A DNA stretch of 64,000 nt. It comes from Zanthoxylum bungeanum. Taxonomy: Eukaryota; Streptophyta; Magnoliopsida; Sapindales; Rutaceae. The notes below the pieces were generated by a model that ran no database searches, was not told where the DNA came from, and saw only the letters and a program-made list of their open reading frames with translations. Made by a program: the position numbers and the translations under genes. Positions 45,016 to 57,245 of the stretch are shown here, piece by piece. The stretch lies in NCBI GenBank assembly GCA_019454045.1, contig SKCR01029101.1, positions 62,001 to 126,000 of the forward strand, in the 5' to 3' direction. Position 1 is the stretch's first letter; every line of letters starts with the position of its first letter.

Positions 45016-47413
45016 TGTAACACCCGATGATCTCGATGACTATCAAATTATAGGATGCACGATACATGATATAAATAATGTTCGAACATGTATACACTCA
45101 TGAAATGACTTTTTGGACATTCGGTAAATCCCTCGCAATTCTGATACATAATTCATTCCAAAATTAAATCCGAACAGCCTGTGGTATTTGGGCCATAACG
45201 TTTCATACGATCTCATATTTTTATGAATTATATATCGTCAGAAAGCTAAGACCGCGACCTACAACTTCAGCTTTGGATAGTTTTCCAAATTCGAATTTAA
45301 AATAGGTCAAACATCACGATATTTACAGCTACCATAGTAAATTTCGAGTGAAGTCTAGAAAGTGTGATGTGGCACAATCCTAGCCACCCAATTCATTACA
45401 AAAATCAGTCATTTTGCCTATAAAAAGTGAAGTATTCACTCATCTTCTTTTGGTAGCAAAAAACGTGAGCCATGATTAAAGATGAAAGCTCTCAAATTTT
45501 CTTAATTCTCATAGAAATTTTGGAGAAATAGGGTTGGTGATCAAGTTCCTAAGCATACAAGTATTCTTAATTCTCATCTTCTTATTTCTTATTCTTATTT
45601 AAGAAATTAACATTTATTGTTCACTTAAATTTTCATACTTTAAATCCTATGAATTAGGGCTTTATTGTTTGACAAGGTTGGGCAAGAATTTGAGCCTTAA
45701 TGCATATTTATGAAATTATTTAGAATGAGTTGAGCCTAAGTGTGGTTGAAATAAGGTCAAGATGTAAAATTTATATGAGAGCCGAATTTCTTAGCTTGTG
45801 GGGGAAGTGTTTTTGATGTTTTGATAATAATTTGTTGAGGTTCATACACTAGAAGATGATATCACATGAGTTTAATGTATTTGGGAGTTGATGACTCAGT
45901 GGATGTAAAAGCTAGAGCATTTGTTCAATTTTATATGGATGTGCTGGGAAATTGTGCTTTGTGATGGATGGTGTTATAGACATATTGTAGTTAGAGAAGT
46001 GCTAATGTGAAGGTTATAATGTGGGAGTGTTGGAATAGCCGTGGGCAGTGACCATGGTGAATTAGTATTTCGCCTTGAAATCGGGCTACATCGCGACGCA
46101 TATAGGCAGGCGTCGTGACGTCGAGCATGTGAATGCTCTATATTTTGGATCTTGAACTGAGGACGTCATGACGCTCGAGTAGCGGTCCACGATACGGAAT
46201 TTGAAATGCTATCTGCCTGGGTTTGCTCGCATTATCGTCGCGACGTGCCATACTTGGCGTCGGGACGTAAGACATAAATAAGTTCTATCTCCTTTCATAT
46301 TCATCTTAGGAAGTTAGCGGGCACCCTAAAGGTTCCGTATACGACATATATATGCATTCACCCCATCCATTATCATATTACCTTCTCAGTTGAAAATGCT
46401 AACCATACACGATTACATGTCAGATTGGCTTTTCCGCATGAATCTCTATCTCTACAGTCACATCCAAAATCATTGGCAATAGTTGTTAATCAGTGAGTGG
46501 ACCTTTTTCTCAAATTGATTTCTTCTTATTTGCTTTTAACTTAAGACTTACTTTTCAGCACATAGGGCGTTAGCCAAGTTTGTTTCAGTTGTGTTATAAT
46601 TGAGAATGTTTTAAAAAACTTTGATTTTTAAAGCATGATTTTGATGATTTTTGGAGGCATGGGGGAAAAATCCACCTCAGTTGTAACTTGGTACATAAAT
46701 TGGAACTGGCAGATTCAGAACATGTGCACATGTAGAGCAGGACTAGAGGTACGACAATATGTAATGACTCTATATCGTAGTTTCAGTGGCTTGGAGGACG
46801 GTAATATATAATGCCCCAAGACCACTAGATTTCACAACTAGGGGGACGGCGATACGTAATGCCCCTAGACCCTAGATTCAGGGATAAGTTAGTGGCATGA
46901 ATTGGGGGACGGCGATACATAACTCCCGAATGTCATGGATTTGCTCCCCTAGCTCCAGTTCTGTGGCTTGGGGGATGACGATACTTAACACCCAACGACC
47001 ACTAGTGTAGGCGTATTTTGGGACGGTGATATATAACACTCCCATGCATAGGTTTTCAACAGATACCCAGAGACATGGATTTCAGAAAGATGGTTTTATA
47101 AAAGAGCTTTTACGAGAAATAGTTTTATAAGAAATTCAGAGTTTTATTGAAAGATAGGTTTCTAGAAATTTAATAGAAAGATATTTGATTTTCAAAAAAG
47201 AGAAAGTTTTCAGAAAAGATCTATTTTCCTTGAGACGATTTTGATTTCAGTAAAACAAATGTTTTACAAAGTATTTCAGTTTCATTTTTAAACTGTCCAC
47301 TCACTAGATCGTTCAAACAATCTAACCCCCCACTCCCAGTGTTTCTGTTTTGCAGGTTACCCGGAGTACGAGCTCGAGATAACAGATACTGTTGGCAATC
47401 ATTAGGGTGTTTG
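45016..47413 (+). repeat. 3' LTR of the Gypsy chromovirus-like element, end missing
   Basis: It starts TGTAACACCCGATGATC after the polypurine tract. A TATA-like CTATAAAAAG lies near 45418. Two segments contain TCGCGACG-type motifs (46090 and 46218). A splice-like TTTTGCAGG (47350) is typical near the LTR end. The end is not defined because a C1 LTR fragment starts at about 47414. No gene. Confidence 0.6.
46737..47050 (+). repeat. Degenerate short repeats in the Gypsy LTR
   Basis: Six copies of a motif near GGGGACGGCGATACATAA, each followed by TGCCC-like residues and spaced 45-75 bases apart, are seen from about 46747 to 47035. They look like a decayed tandem array. Confidence 0.6.
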
Positions 47414-49411
47414 TGTGAGGTTTCTAACATAGTCCCAAGATCATTCAAGCAATGAAAATATGTGAATACTATAAAGAAGTATGGCGGAATCATAATTACA
47501 ATGAACAGATTTGCGATGCGTTGAACACAAATATTTTTTTCAAGCTTTTCCTCCATTGAAGCTCTCGGCCAAGCTCACTATTTTGAGCTCCTTTGATTCG
47601 GTCAAGCTCCAAGCTTGGGAATGGATTCCATGCTCAAGGGTTTGTTTCCCTATCACCTTTGGATGACTCTTTAGTGTGTTAGCACTTGGAAAAATTTGCC
47701 ACAAATTCTTCCTTTGCTCCTTGTGACTCTCGGAATTGAGAGAAAAATTGAGAGAATTTTGGCCCTTGGCCGAATGGTGAGGGAGAGAGAGAGAAAAAGT
47801 TGTAATGTGTATTTGGTTTTTGATTTTCAAAAAATCAAATAACCATTTACCAAATCCCATTTTCCAAGAAAAATGGTACAAGGCTTTAAAAGCCTTTCAA
47901 CTATTCACATCACTCAAAAGTGACTTACATCACATCACTCAGAGTGACAAGACATCCATCACTTGAATGACTAATGATGTGACGCGTGATGTGACTTGTG
48001 GGCCCCACTTGATTTGAAATTCGAGTGGGCTCGTAAACACTCCCGGGCTCAGGTTCGCTAATTCTGAATTAACAAATTTTCCGTTGCGACGTAATTAAAT
48101 CAAATTTAATTAAATAATTATGCCTAGCAAAATTACTATTCACGTCGCTAGTGAATTAATTCTAAATTAAGTCGTTCGCCCGAATTAAAATCCAATTTTA
48201 ATTCCGCGTCGAAATCCAATTTCGTATAATATATCAAATATATTATTTTATCAATTAATTCCAAATTAATCGTTCTCTCTTTAAATATTATTTTATCCCA
48301 GATAAAATATCTTTGTTATTAACCCCAGATTAATTTTCTCTCTCTTATAATTAATCCCAGATTAATTATGTCTGACTCATACGTCATCGGTGAATCTTCG
48401 GGAAGCGACTCATTATATCCTCGGATATGTTGGCAGTAAATCCGGCCGTCGGACTATCCGAACACGTACGTACCCAGTACTACGTTTTTACCGATTTACA
48501 AGACATGGTTGGCTTCTAGCGAAGCACCGCGCCTACCCAATTCTCCAGAAATATTCTTAAAGGAATATGTAATCTATATCAGGTGTAGTATACGTAGTAT
48601 TGGGTATTTCGATCCAGTATCGGATGTCACGTGCTAGGCCTAGGGCTGGAATTCTGTCTGCCCCGTACGAAGCACATGTCAGATCTCTGGTAACTAGTCT
48701 CTGTAATTGCATAAGCATGACCTAGTCATATTATCCCGATAGCTGCAGCATATAAGAGCACCAGTTTTGTATCCTACGTGATCATCATCTCCACTATGAC
48801 TGAAGTGATACTTCCGTCTTGACATCACACCCAATACACTATGATTCTCAATATACCCAGAAGAGGCGTACACAGAACCGGTTAAAGCCCTGGACGACCA
48901 AAACCAAAGTATATTGATTGTCACAAGTATTAGCTGTGCAAGTCTCAGGTTAAGACCAAATACACCTACCCTGATTCGGACTTCCATAGACACATAGTCA
49001 TACTACCAATGGAATTCCGAGGGGTCTATCCAGAGCGAAGCTGTTTCCGTACCATCGGTAAACACAACCTCCTATTACACTTGCATGAGTATCCAATATC
49101 CAAATATATTAGAACTATGCCGTTATGCTCCCATAACACGCACAAGTGCAATACTAGTCTATTCCGCATTATCGATGTCCAATCTCGATAACACTCCGAC
49201 TATGGATGTTTTAATTATTAAACCTTCATGGATTTATACTGTCTCATATCTTATCATTCCGGAACTAATCATATGGACTTTTATCATTTATATATCCCGG
49301 TAATCTAATTACAAATGATAAAAGAGCAATTTCCTTTGTCACATAGTTAATTTGTACAACAACACCATGTTCTGTACAAATAGTGATGCTATGGGTCATA
49401 ATTGTCCAACA
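47414..49411 (-). repeat. C1 LTR next to a pol fragment (element 5)
   Basis: A minus-strand C1 LTR that ends on plus with GGTCATAATTGTCCAACA at 49411. Its other end, near 47414 (TGTGAGGTTTCTAACATAG), is less certain and has no obvious TSD. The hairpin array is at about 48040-48370. The adjacent sequence ATCTCCCAC (49412-49420) is its polypurine tract in reverse, so this is a 3' LTR. ORFs in it are shadows. Confidence 0.8.
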
Positions 49412-51503
49412 ATCTCCCACATGGCCTATAGCCAATCACTCAAGTGTCCTACACTTGAACTATATACGAGTCGCTCAAACTTCTGCTGAGAAAATGCTTT
49501 CGTCAGCGGATTTGCAAAGTTATCATCTGACGCGATTTATTCGATCATCACATCGCCACGATGTATGATCCGAATGAATCAGATGAATAGTTGAAGTATA
49601 TACTTGGATCGTTGATGAGACCATTAATTCTGTAGCCTGTGCTGTAACCTAGCTCAACTACTAATAGAACTACTCCTAATCTAATTAGGGTTATTAAGAT
49701 CCAAATGGCTTTGATTGCTGCCTCAGCTGCATCAATATTCCACTTTTTTTGTTTATTCGGTAACAATATCTTGCTTGGAAGATTTCCAGCTCACTGTTTT
49801 GGTATTCAAACTATATAGTATCCTTTATGATGACTTATAGTCATTTTTATCGGTTAGGAAACTTGCAATGGCGAACCCAATCACTTCAAGTTCTCCTTCT
49901 CCATAGCTTAAGAAAGCATCCTTAGATCATCTAAGATACTTAAAGATGTTCTTAACATCAATCTAGTGACCATCACTAGGATTGGCCTGTTTGTGACTCC
50001 ATATGCTCAAAGCATATGAGACACCAGGTAGCGTACATTTCTTTCAACGTATGAGTTCTCGGAGACTTCCAAGAATTTTTAGATCTATGCCAATAGATCC
50101 TTATTACTAGAATAAAGGTTGTTTCTCCCAAGTAGTCTACGGAGAATTTTCATGAAAGCGAAGCTTTCACCGATTGTATTATGGGAATATCATTTCCAAG
50201 AAATGATATATCATCATTGTATAGGACATTCACTGTCAGTAAGCTACCACTAACCCTCTATTATATACACAAGAATCATTTTCGTTTTAAATTAAATCAT
50301 ATACCATTATGATTATATCAAAACGATAGTTCCAAGAACACAATGTTTGCTCCAATCCATAAATGGATTGAATAACCTGCAAACCTTGTTTGCTCGTTTT
50401 GGTATGAAAAAACCGTCAGGATGTTGTAAACATCCTCCAAAAGGTTTTCGTTTAAGGAAAGCGATTTTTGACATTCAGCGGCCATATTTCATAAATGAAA
50501 CATGCAGCATTAGCAAGCATTATCCAAATGGATTTAACCATGGCAACAAGTAAAAGGTTTCGTCGTAATTGACACAATGTTGATAATGATACCTTTTCAC
50601 TACAAGCCTAGCTTAGTATGTTGATATGTTGCAATCCATGTATGTCTTCCTTGAAGACTCATACAATACCAATAGGCATAATACCTTCCGGTACAACAAC
50701 TAGTGTCTAAACTTGGTTGGTATACATGGAATCCATTTCGGACTTCATGGCACTTTGCCATAATAGGGCGTCGATATCTTGTATCACTTCCTCATATGTA
50801 GTCAGTTCGTATTCCTCAATAAGATTGACATCTTCATGAGGTAAGATCAGAAACCATACCTCCCAAGTTGTTTTCTCACTATATCCGACTTACGTGGTTC
50901 TTGTGTATTCGAAGATTATTGGAATAGTTTCATCCTTGATGAACTATTTGTGTTCCATTAAGGACTCAGTGCCTGGAACAGTATTACTCCGATTTTCATC
51001 GAGTTTTACTTTCCTCCCACTTACCACTACGTATAGGTATTCCTCTTAGGAAAACCGCATGGCGAGCAACAATTACATTGTTCTCTTGTGAGTTTTATAA
51101 GTACTATACTTTGGTTTCCCTATAATAACCTACAAATTAGGCACTTATCCGATTTGGGGTTTTGTTTGGTATCATCCAAACATATGCCTAGCATTCCCAA
51201 ATCTTCAAGAATGAGAAACCCTAGTTTCTTTCCAGTTCATATCTAATATGAAGTCTGTCAAACAGATTTTCATGGAACTTTATTCAAAATAAGTTTTGCA
51301 CTGTTTAATGCGTATCCCTAGAAGGAAAATGGTAGCTTAGAGCGACTCATAATTAACCTTACTATGTCCAACAAGGTTCGGTTTCTCTGTTCGGACACAC
51401 CATCAGGTTGAGGTGTTCCGTGAGGAGTCCATCATGAAAGAATACTATACTCTTTCATATATTCGAGAAACTTATTGCTTAAGTATTTTCCATCATGGTC
51501 TAA
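49412..51503 (-). pseudogene. Copia pol remnant of element 5
   Basis: From right to left on the minus strand: an integrase fragment (51500-51190), the integrase end and linker (about 51180-50870), RT (about 50870-49850) and the RNase H end with AAEAAIKAIW (about 49725-49695). It parallels 13791-15542 plus 33092-33430 of element 3, and shows the uninterrupted target site of element 2 (CCTAGCATTCCCAAAT, 51187-51202). All frames are broken. The Athila insertion at 51504 truncates it within integrase. Confidence 0.75.
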
Positions 51504-53561
51504 TGATGAGTGGTAATTATATCACTATTTCCCACTCATTTAACCTAATATTTTGCATAGTTTCTTGAGTCTTGTGAATATTTTGATGTGTTTTGTGTTA
51601 TTTTGTAGATAAATATAGTTTCAGGACATTCTGGAGGTGATTTGGCCCAAAACAGTGAAAATTGGAAAAAAGGCATTTTGGTAATTTTATCGCGTCGCGA
51701 CGTGCAAGCCTTTGGCGTCGCGACGCCTAACGTGCACCAAGTCCATGCTAACGTACGCTGGGTCACAAGTCAGAATCAGAGAAGTTTGACTTTGCTAACG
51801 TGCGTCGTGCCACGTGTCACCATCATAGCCGATATGCTAACGTGCGCCATGCCACGTATCATCATCCTACGGTGCCGTAAATCACCATTGCCACGTGTGC
51901 CACGTATCACTCCACGTCAGTGTCTACATCATCAGTCGACCGAGTCAATGTGCCACCTCACCGCCACGTCATCATCAGTCAATCACGAAGTGCCACGTGT
52001 TGCAATCATATGGTACCGAAAGTCGCCATCGCTACGTCAGCATAATAATTGAGTTGTTAGCCGCCTCGCCACATGTCGCCTTATCTCCTTATCTGAATTT
52101 CCATGTGTCAAGCCCTCAGCATGCCACGCTAAAAAGTGCTGGCGTCGCGACGCTAGAGGCCTACCGGGGTCTATAAATTGAGCTCGAGATTTCAGTTTTA
52201 GATGTACCATTCTCTCTAAATTCTCTCATGTAAATAGGGAGTTCTCTTCTTAGTTTCTTCTAATTTCAGTTTTGTAATTAATTTTAATTACGTTCTGTAA
52301 TAATAGTAATTTAATTTCTTTACTTTTTACAATTTTTACTATTCACCATGAGGAGGTAACTTCCCCATGCTAGGGTGAAAGGTAATATTGCTATTTAGAT
52401 TAATCTCCCTTAAATATAATATATTTACTATTTAAAATTTGACTTAAAAAGGATACCGCCAGATTGGACGGTTGGTAATTCATTTTAATATGGTTTAAAC
52501 CTGATTAATCAATGATACCACCAGATTGGTCGGTTGGTAATTAAATTTTCTTACCGCCTATATGGCAGATTTATTTTGGTTCCGCCTTTATGGCTGGTTG
52601 GACTTGATTTGACTTAATCAGGTTACCGCCCATATGGCTGGTTGGTAAAATAATCACAAATTTATATATTATATTATGGGAGATATCTAAATAGTAGATA
52701 GTAAAAGTTGATCCTTTTACCTTAGCATTTTATTTTATTGCAATTTACTTTTCAGCTTTTACTTTACCTCAAGTACTTTTCAGTATTTTTACTTTATGTC
52801 TTTTACTTTCAAGTTTTTACTAGCCCTAGTTATGTGTTGTAACTAAATTAGTTATCTGGGGTTGTGATGACTTTTAATATCACTTGTTTATAAATGGGTT
52901 ATTTTATAGTTTGGGTAATTTAAAGGTTTACTTCTTAAGCCTAATGCATTTTGTTAATTGGCTATTAATAAAGATTGATCTGGTAAATCTAAAATGAACT
53001 AGACATAGGGATTTTAGGTTTCAGCCTTAGATTTAATAGCCCACGATCTTCCTTGAGGATAGATAACCCTTTAATAGATTTCCTTACATGATAGACATAT
53101 ACCTATCGGGCGGGGGTAGCCATAATTGGAACTTAAACTTAATGAATCCAGATAATTTGGTTGACATGGACATATGGTTCAATTGGGTTAAACTGGGTAT
53201 TTGCGTCTGACCATCGACATAGGCTTTCGCATAATTTAGTGTTCCAGGTTAGTAAACCGATTTAATACACAAACATAAAATAACCACTTCATCTTTAAAA
53301 TGATATTGGAAGAAATCATAACCCTAGATAGTTTTTAATATTGAATTTTCTTAAAACCTACTTTCGAACAATTTTATTTACTTGTTTTTAAATTTAGAAT
53401 CGTCACCATTTCAAATCAATCAAACAACCAGTTAGATACTAGTAATCATTTGATCTCATAAAATTAATAGCTTAGGTATTAAGTCCTCATGGGATCGATA
53501 CTTTTTATACTACTTGAACGATACGTGCGCTTGCGTTATACGCGTGTGTAAGCACCAGTCA
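51504..53561 (+). repeat. 5' LTR of element 6
   Basis: It starts TGATGAGTGG and ends CCAGTCA just before the primer site, 2058 bases. A TATA box CTATAAATT is at 52171. Upstream is a block of ACGT-core motifs; downstream (52450-52650) are five degenerate ~55-base repeats with ACCGCC and TGGTTGGTAA. Poorly structured AT-rich sequence fills the remainder. The ORFs at 51642-52176 lie in the promoter and have no family likeness. Confidence 0.8.
51685..52179 (+). promoter_or_regulatory. LTR promoter with clustered ACGT motifs and a TATA box
   Basis: CACGTG G-boxes occur near 51812, 51894 and 51996. Other ACGT cores (ACGTGC, CACGTA, ACGTCA) bring the total to about a dozen in ~370 bases. Three copies of GTCGCGACG (51694, 51717, 52143) flank the block; the second sits in the 14-base palindrome GGCGTCGCGACGCC. 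CTATAAATT at 52171 is a well placed TATA box. ACGT cores are bZIP/bHLH binding sites. That they drive this LTR is inference. Confidence 0.55.
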
Positions 53562-53567
53562 AGTTTT

Positions 53568-53585
53568 TGGCGCCGTTGCCAGGGA
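53568..53585 (+). promoter_or_regulatory. Primer-binding site of element 6 (tRNA-Asp type)
   Basis: TGGCGCCGTTGCCAGGGA complements the 3' end of plant tRNA-Asp with one mismatch. This primer is characteristic of Athila/Tat elements. Confidence 0.9.
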
Positions 53586-53693
53586 CTTATTTATCTTTCT
53601 TTATTAGTTTTGAGGTTAGATTCGTTACTTATATCTAATTTTATTTTTACTTATTGTTTTTGTTTTATTGTGTTTCAGGTTCTCAGATTCTTC

Positions 53694-55290
53694 ATGACAC
53701 AAACCAGAAGCTTTGAACTACGACCGCTTGACCCAGAGATTGAAAGAACCATCAGACAATTGAAAAGGGAAAGGCTAGAAGGCCAAGAAGCAATTGTTAA
53801 CATGGAACCTGAACCTTTGGAGGTTGAACCACCAATTTCCATTCGAGATAGAACCATTCCGGTGGTTGATGGCCTCATTGCCTGTATTGTACTTCCTCCC
53901 TTACCAGCAAATGCAGGTGACATCAAAACTTGCATTCAAATGATTCAGCAATCAGTGCAGTTTGGGGGAAAAGCAACTGAAGATCCTAATACCCACATCA
54001 GCAACTTCCTGGAAGTTTGCGGCACTTTCAATTACAACCAAGAAGCTGAAGAAGCAATGAGACTGCGTGTTTTTCCATACTCCTTGAAGGACAGAGCTAA
54101 AGCTTGGCTACATTCACTACCAGCAAGGTCTATCACAACTTGGAACACTTTAGCCACCAAATTTCTTGCAAAGTACTTTCCACCAGCCAAAACTAGAAAG
54201 CTGAGGAATGACATCACATCTTTTGTACAACAAGACTCAGAAACTCTCTACGAAGCTTGGGAAAGGTACAAAGATTTGCTCCGGAAATGTCCTCTCCATG
54301 GGATTCCAAAATGGCTTCAAGTCCAAACTTTCTAAAATGGACTTCTAGAATAATGAGAACCACAATCGATGATGCTGCTGGAGGAGCTTTAATGGCAAAA
54401 GGAGAAGATCAAGCCTGGGACCTAATCGAAGAAATGGCCAACAACAATTCCTTGTGGCCAATAGAAAGGAGCATGATCCAGAGAATTACAGGAATTTATG
54501 AAAGTGGAGCCAATACAGCTGTCAATGCCAAGTTAGATCAGATATGCAAATTCATGGAGACTCTTACCACTGGATCCATAAGTTCACCATATGGAGGAGC
54601 ACCAGAACCAAACCAACTTGAAGAAATGGTGAATTATGTCAACAATTTCAACAGACAGGGGAACAATCCATATTCCAACACCTACAACCCAGAGTGGAGG
54701 AATCATCCAAATTTTTCATGGAGCAACAATTCTGGGCAAAAGAACTATCCACCACCTGGATTCCAGCAACAGAACAAAAGCTAGGAGTTTGAAAAAGAAC
54801 CAAAAATGAAAAAATGGATTGCAGAGATGTTCAAAAAGCAACAAGCAGCATATGATGATATATTTCAAAGCCAATCTGCTTCTATCAAAGCACTGGAGAA
54901 TCAGATTGGACAACTGGCCAATGCTCAGAGTTACAGACCACCAGGAAATCTTCCCAGCAATACAGAACCAAATCCAAGGAACCGATGGAAGGAGCAATGT
55001 CAAGCCATCACCTTGAAAAGTGGTACTGAAATCAACAAAGATGTTGGAATCAAGGCAACCATTGAAGATGTTCCAAAAGAAGCAGAGCAACAGATGGAGG
55101 AAAAAGAAGCAAAGGAAAAAGAACAGATCACTCCACCTCCACCTTTTCCTCAGCGTCTTCAGAAAAACAAACTGGACAAGTAGGTTTCTCGATTCCCGGA
55201 GGTTTTCAAAAAGCTGCACATCAACATCCCATTTGCAGAAGCCTTGGAACAAATGCCCAGCTATGTCAAATTCATGAAAGATATTCTTTA
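53694..55290 (+). pseudogene. gag: gag of element 6
   Basis: This is the capsid protein of an Athila/Tat element. ATG 53694 gives MTQTRSFELRPLDPEIERTI, the usual N-terminus of the clade; the in-frame ATG at 53514 lies in the LTR. The retrotransposon-gag domain is at about residues 80-205 (FNYNQEAEEAMRLRVFPYSL, RAKAWLHSLPARSITTW). One base is lost near 54332 compared with the window-start copy, shifting frame. The rest continues in frame 2 with stops at 54782, 55181 and 55289. An Asn-rich region and LENQIGQLANAQSYRP are intact. No zinc knuckle is seen. Confidence 0.88.
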
Positions 55291-56013
55291 ACGAAAATGG
55301 AGATTGGGAGACTACGAGACAGTAGCATTGACGGAAGAATGCAGTGCCATCATTCAGAGGAAACTTCCCCCGAAGTTGAAAGATCCTGGCAGTTTCACTG
55401 TCCCGTGCACCATTGGAGAACATTATATCGGTAAGGCTTTATGTGATTTAGGTGCAAGTGTTAATTTAATGCCTTTTTCTATTTACAGGAAACTGCAAAT
55501 TGGAGAAGCAATGCCTACCTTAGTCTCACTGCAACTTGCTGATAGAACGCTCGCATTTCCAAGAGGAGTCGTTGAAGATGTGCTGGTCAAAGTTGATAAA
55601 ATCATTCTCCCATCAGACTTCATTATCCTTGAAATGGATGAAGACAAAGATGTGTTGATCATCCTTGGGAGACCATTCTTGGCAACAGGTCGAACTGTGA
55701 TTGATGTACAAAAATGAGAATTGACCATGAAAGTTCAGGACCAAGAAGTTACCTTCAATGTTTTCAAATCCATGAAATTCCCGAGTGAAGAAAAAGAGGA
55801 AGAATGTTTCAGAATTGATGTTGTTGATAGTATCATTCATGATACTGATACAGTTCCCACGGAAAAACTTGAAGATTTTATCACCAACATGGCTGACAGT
55901 GAGTTAGATGCTGAAATTCTGGAATGTATCAACTATCTTGACAAACCATTTCGTTTCAAAGTGACACAACCAAATGAAATTTTGAACTACCGAAGAAAGA
56001 CCGGATCAAGCCA
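55291..56013 (+). pseudogene. Protease of element 6, truncated after the linker
   Basis: The reading frame gives ETVALTEECSAIIQRKLPPK, then CTIGEHYIGKALCDLGASVN with the DLGAS active site (about 55441-55458) and IILGRPFLATGRTVIDVQK. A TGA at 55715 replaces the Gly codon usual there. The linker QEVTFNVFKSMKF and DSELDAEILECINYLDKP follows. Homology ends at about 56010 (NYRRKTGSS), and the next bases belong to C1 leader. The protease domain itself is intact between its flanking stops. Confidence 0.85.
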
Positions 56014-57232
56014 TTTCCTCTCTCCCGCTAGCACAAATCTTACTTCTACCCAATTACATAACACTTCTAAAGAAACCTCATTTACATTGAGGGGAATAGG
56101 TGAGAAGAGAAATACAAAGAGTCAAGAGGTAATAGGCTGGACACACAGGTCCAATTTAATAAATTCTAAATTTATTATAATAATTTCCAAAATTGCTCTC
56201 ACCCATCTAATATCCATCTGATATACATTATTCATACATCACATCCAAGTATTCACACAAAACATGTTATCAATCAATCTAATCCAATTAATTAATCTTT
56301 GATTAGTGAGCATCTAATGTTCAAACAACGATTTGATTTGCGTGAGTCCAACTCGTTTAAGAATAAGTACTCAATGTAGGAATTCTTGAATTATATCAAA
56401 CTACAATATTAAATCCAATTTAATTTCTATTCAATACTAATCTTTATGGGTCTCAAAGCCCAATTAACATCCAATGTCAATTTAATTAAAGTCCAATGGG
56501 CTTTCAATTAATTTATAAGGCATGGGCTTTGGCAACCAAAGCCCAATAAGGAATCACCATTTGCCAAAAATCAATTTAGGCCCATTAGGCCCAATTAAAT
56601 CTTTAAAGGCTCATTTAATCATATTTGGACTTTATGGAAATGGTTTTAGGCCCAATTGGATCCAACCAATTATCCTAAACCAAACTTGGCCCAACCAAGC
56701 CCCTTAAGCCCAAATACAACATTTTTAGCCCAATTCCAAATTTAGCCCAACTAATTAAATTCCAATAATCCAAATATCATAATTTAATCAATTAAAGTGT
56801 ATTAAATCAACATTTCCAAAATACGAATTTACATAATTAATCATGCTCTAATTAACCAACTTATGTCCAACACAAATTGAAGCAAAATCAATCCCAACAT
56901 GCTTCCTAAGCTCACGACAATTAGGGACTTTTTATATCAATTTTGATTTCAATCCAATTAAATCACAAACTAATATATCCCATGTTTTTTAAACACATCC
57001 AATTGTCTAAAATTCAAAAATCACCAAGAGCTAGGGTTTTATACCATTCAGCCAAGCCTCAAATTTGGGGAAAATTAATCCAATTAACTTTTTCTTCAAA
57101 TTGATCATGCACAACTCAAAGTTAACATATTATAAGTATGCTCAAACAAAAAGTTTTCCTAAAACATGATCAAATCAAAAATACCCAAATTAAAGTTCAA
57201 GAACCCTAAATTCAATTTCATGCTCAATAACC
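56014..57232 (-). other. C1 leader fragment joined to element 6
   Basis: The sequence TTTCCTCTCTCCCGCTAGCAC (56014-56034) matches the element 3 leader at ~35852 and stays similar, with gaps, up to the primer site at 57233. It is non-coding and AT-rich, with CCA-centred palindromes. The ORF 55721-56221 runs across the junction and is chimeric. Confidence 0.7.
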
Positions 57233-57244
57233 GCTCTGATACCA
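57233..57244 (-). promoter_or_regulatory. Primer-binding site of the 57246-59222 C1 copy
   Basis: GCTCTGATACCA on plus is the complement of TGGTATCAGAGC, one base from the LTR boundary, as in element 3. Confidence 0.9.
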
Positions 57245-57245
57245 T

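Larger units (their letters stand above)
51504..56013 (+). mobile_element. 5' part of an Athila/Tat-clade Gypsy element (element 6)
   Basis: A 5' LTR (51504-53561), an Asp-type primer site, gag and protease are present. The element stops abruptly at about 56013, just after the protease-RT linker, where C1 leader sequence begins. It is the sister of element 0 in LTR start and gag/protease sequence, but better preserved. No second LTR is in the window. Confidence 0.9.

Noticed and set aside
46737..47050. Evenly spaced short repeats that could suggest a CRISPR-like array
   Set aside because: The repeats are degenerate and unevenly spaced, lie in a plant Gypsy LTR, and have no cas context.
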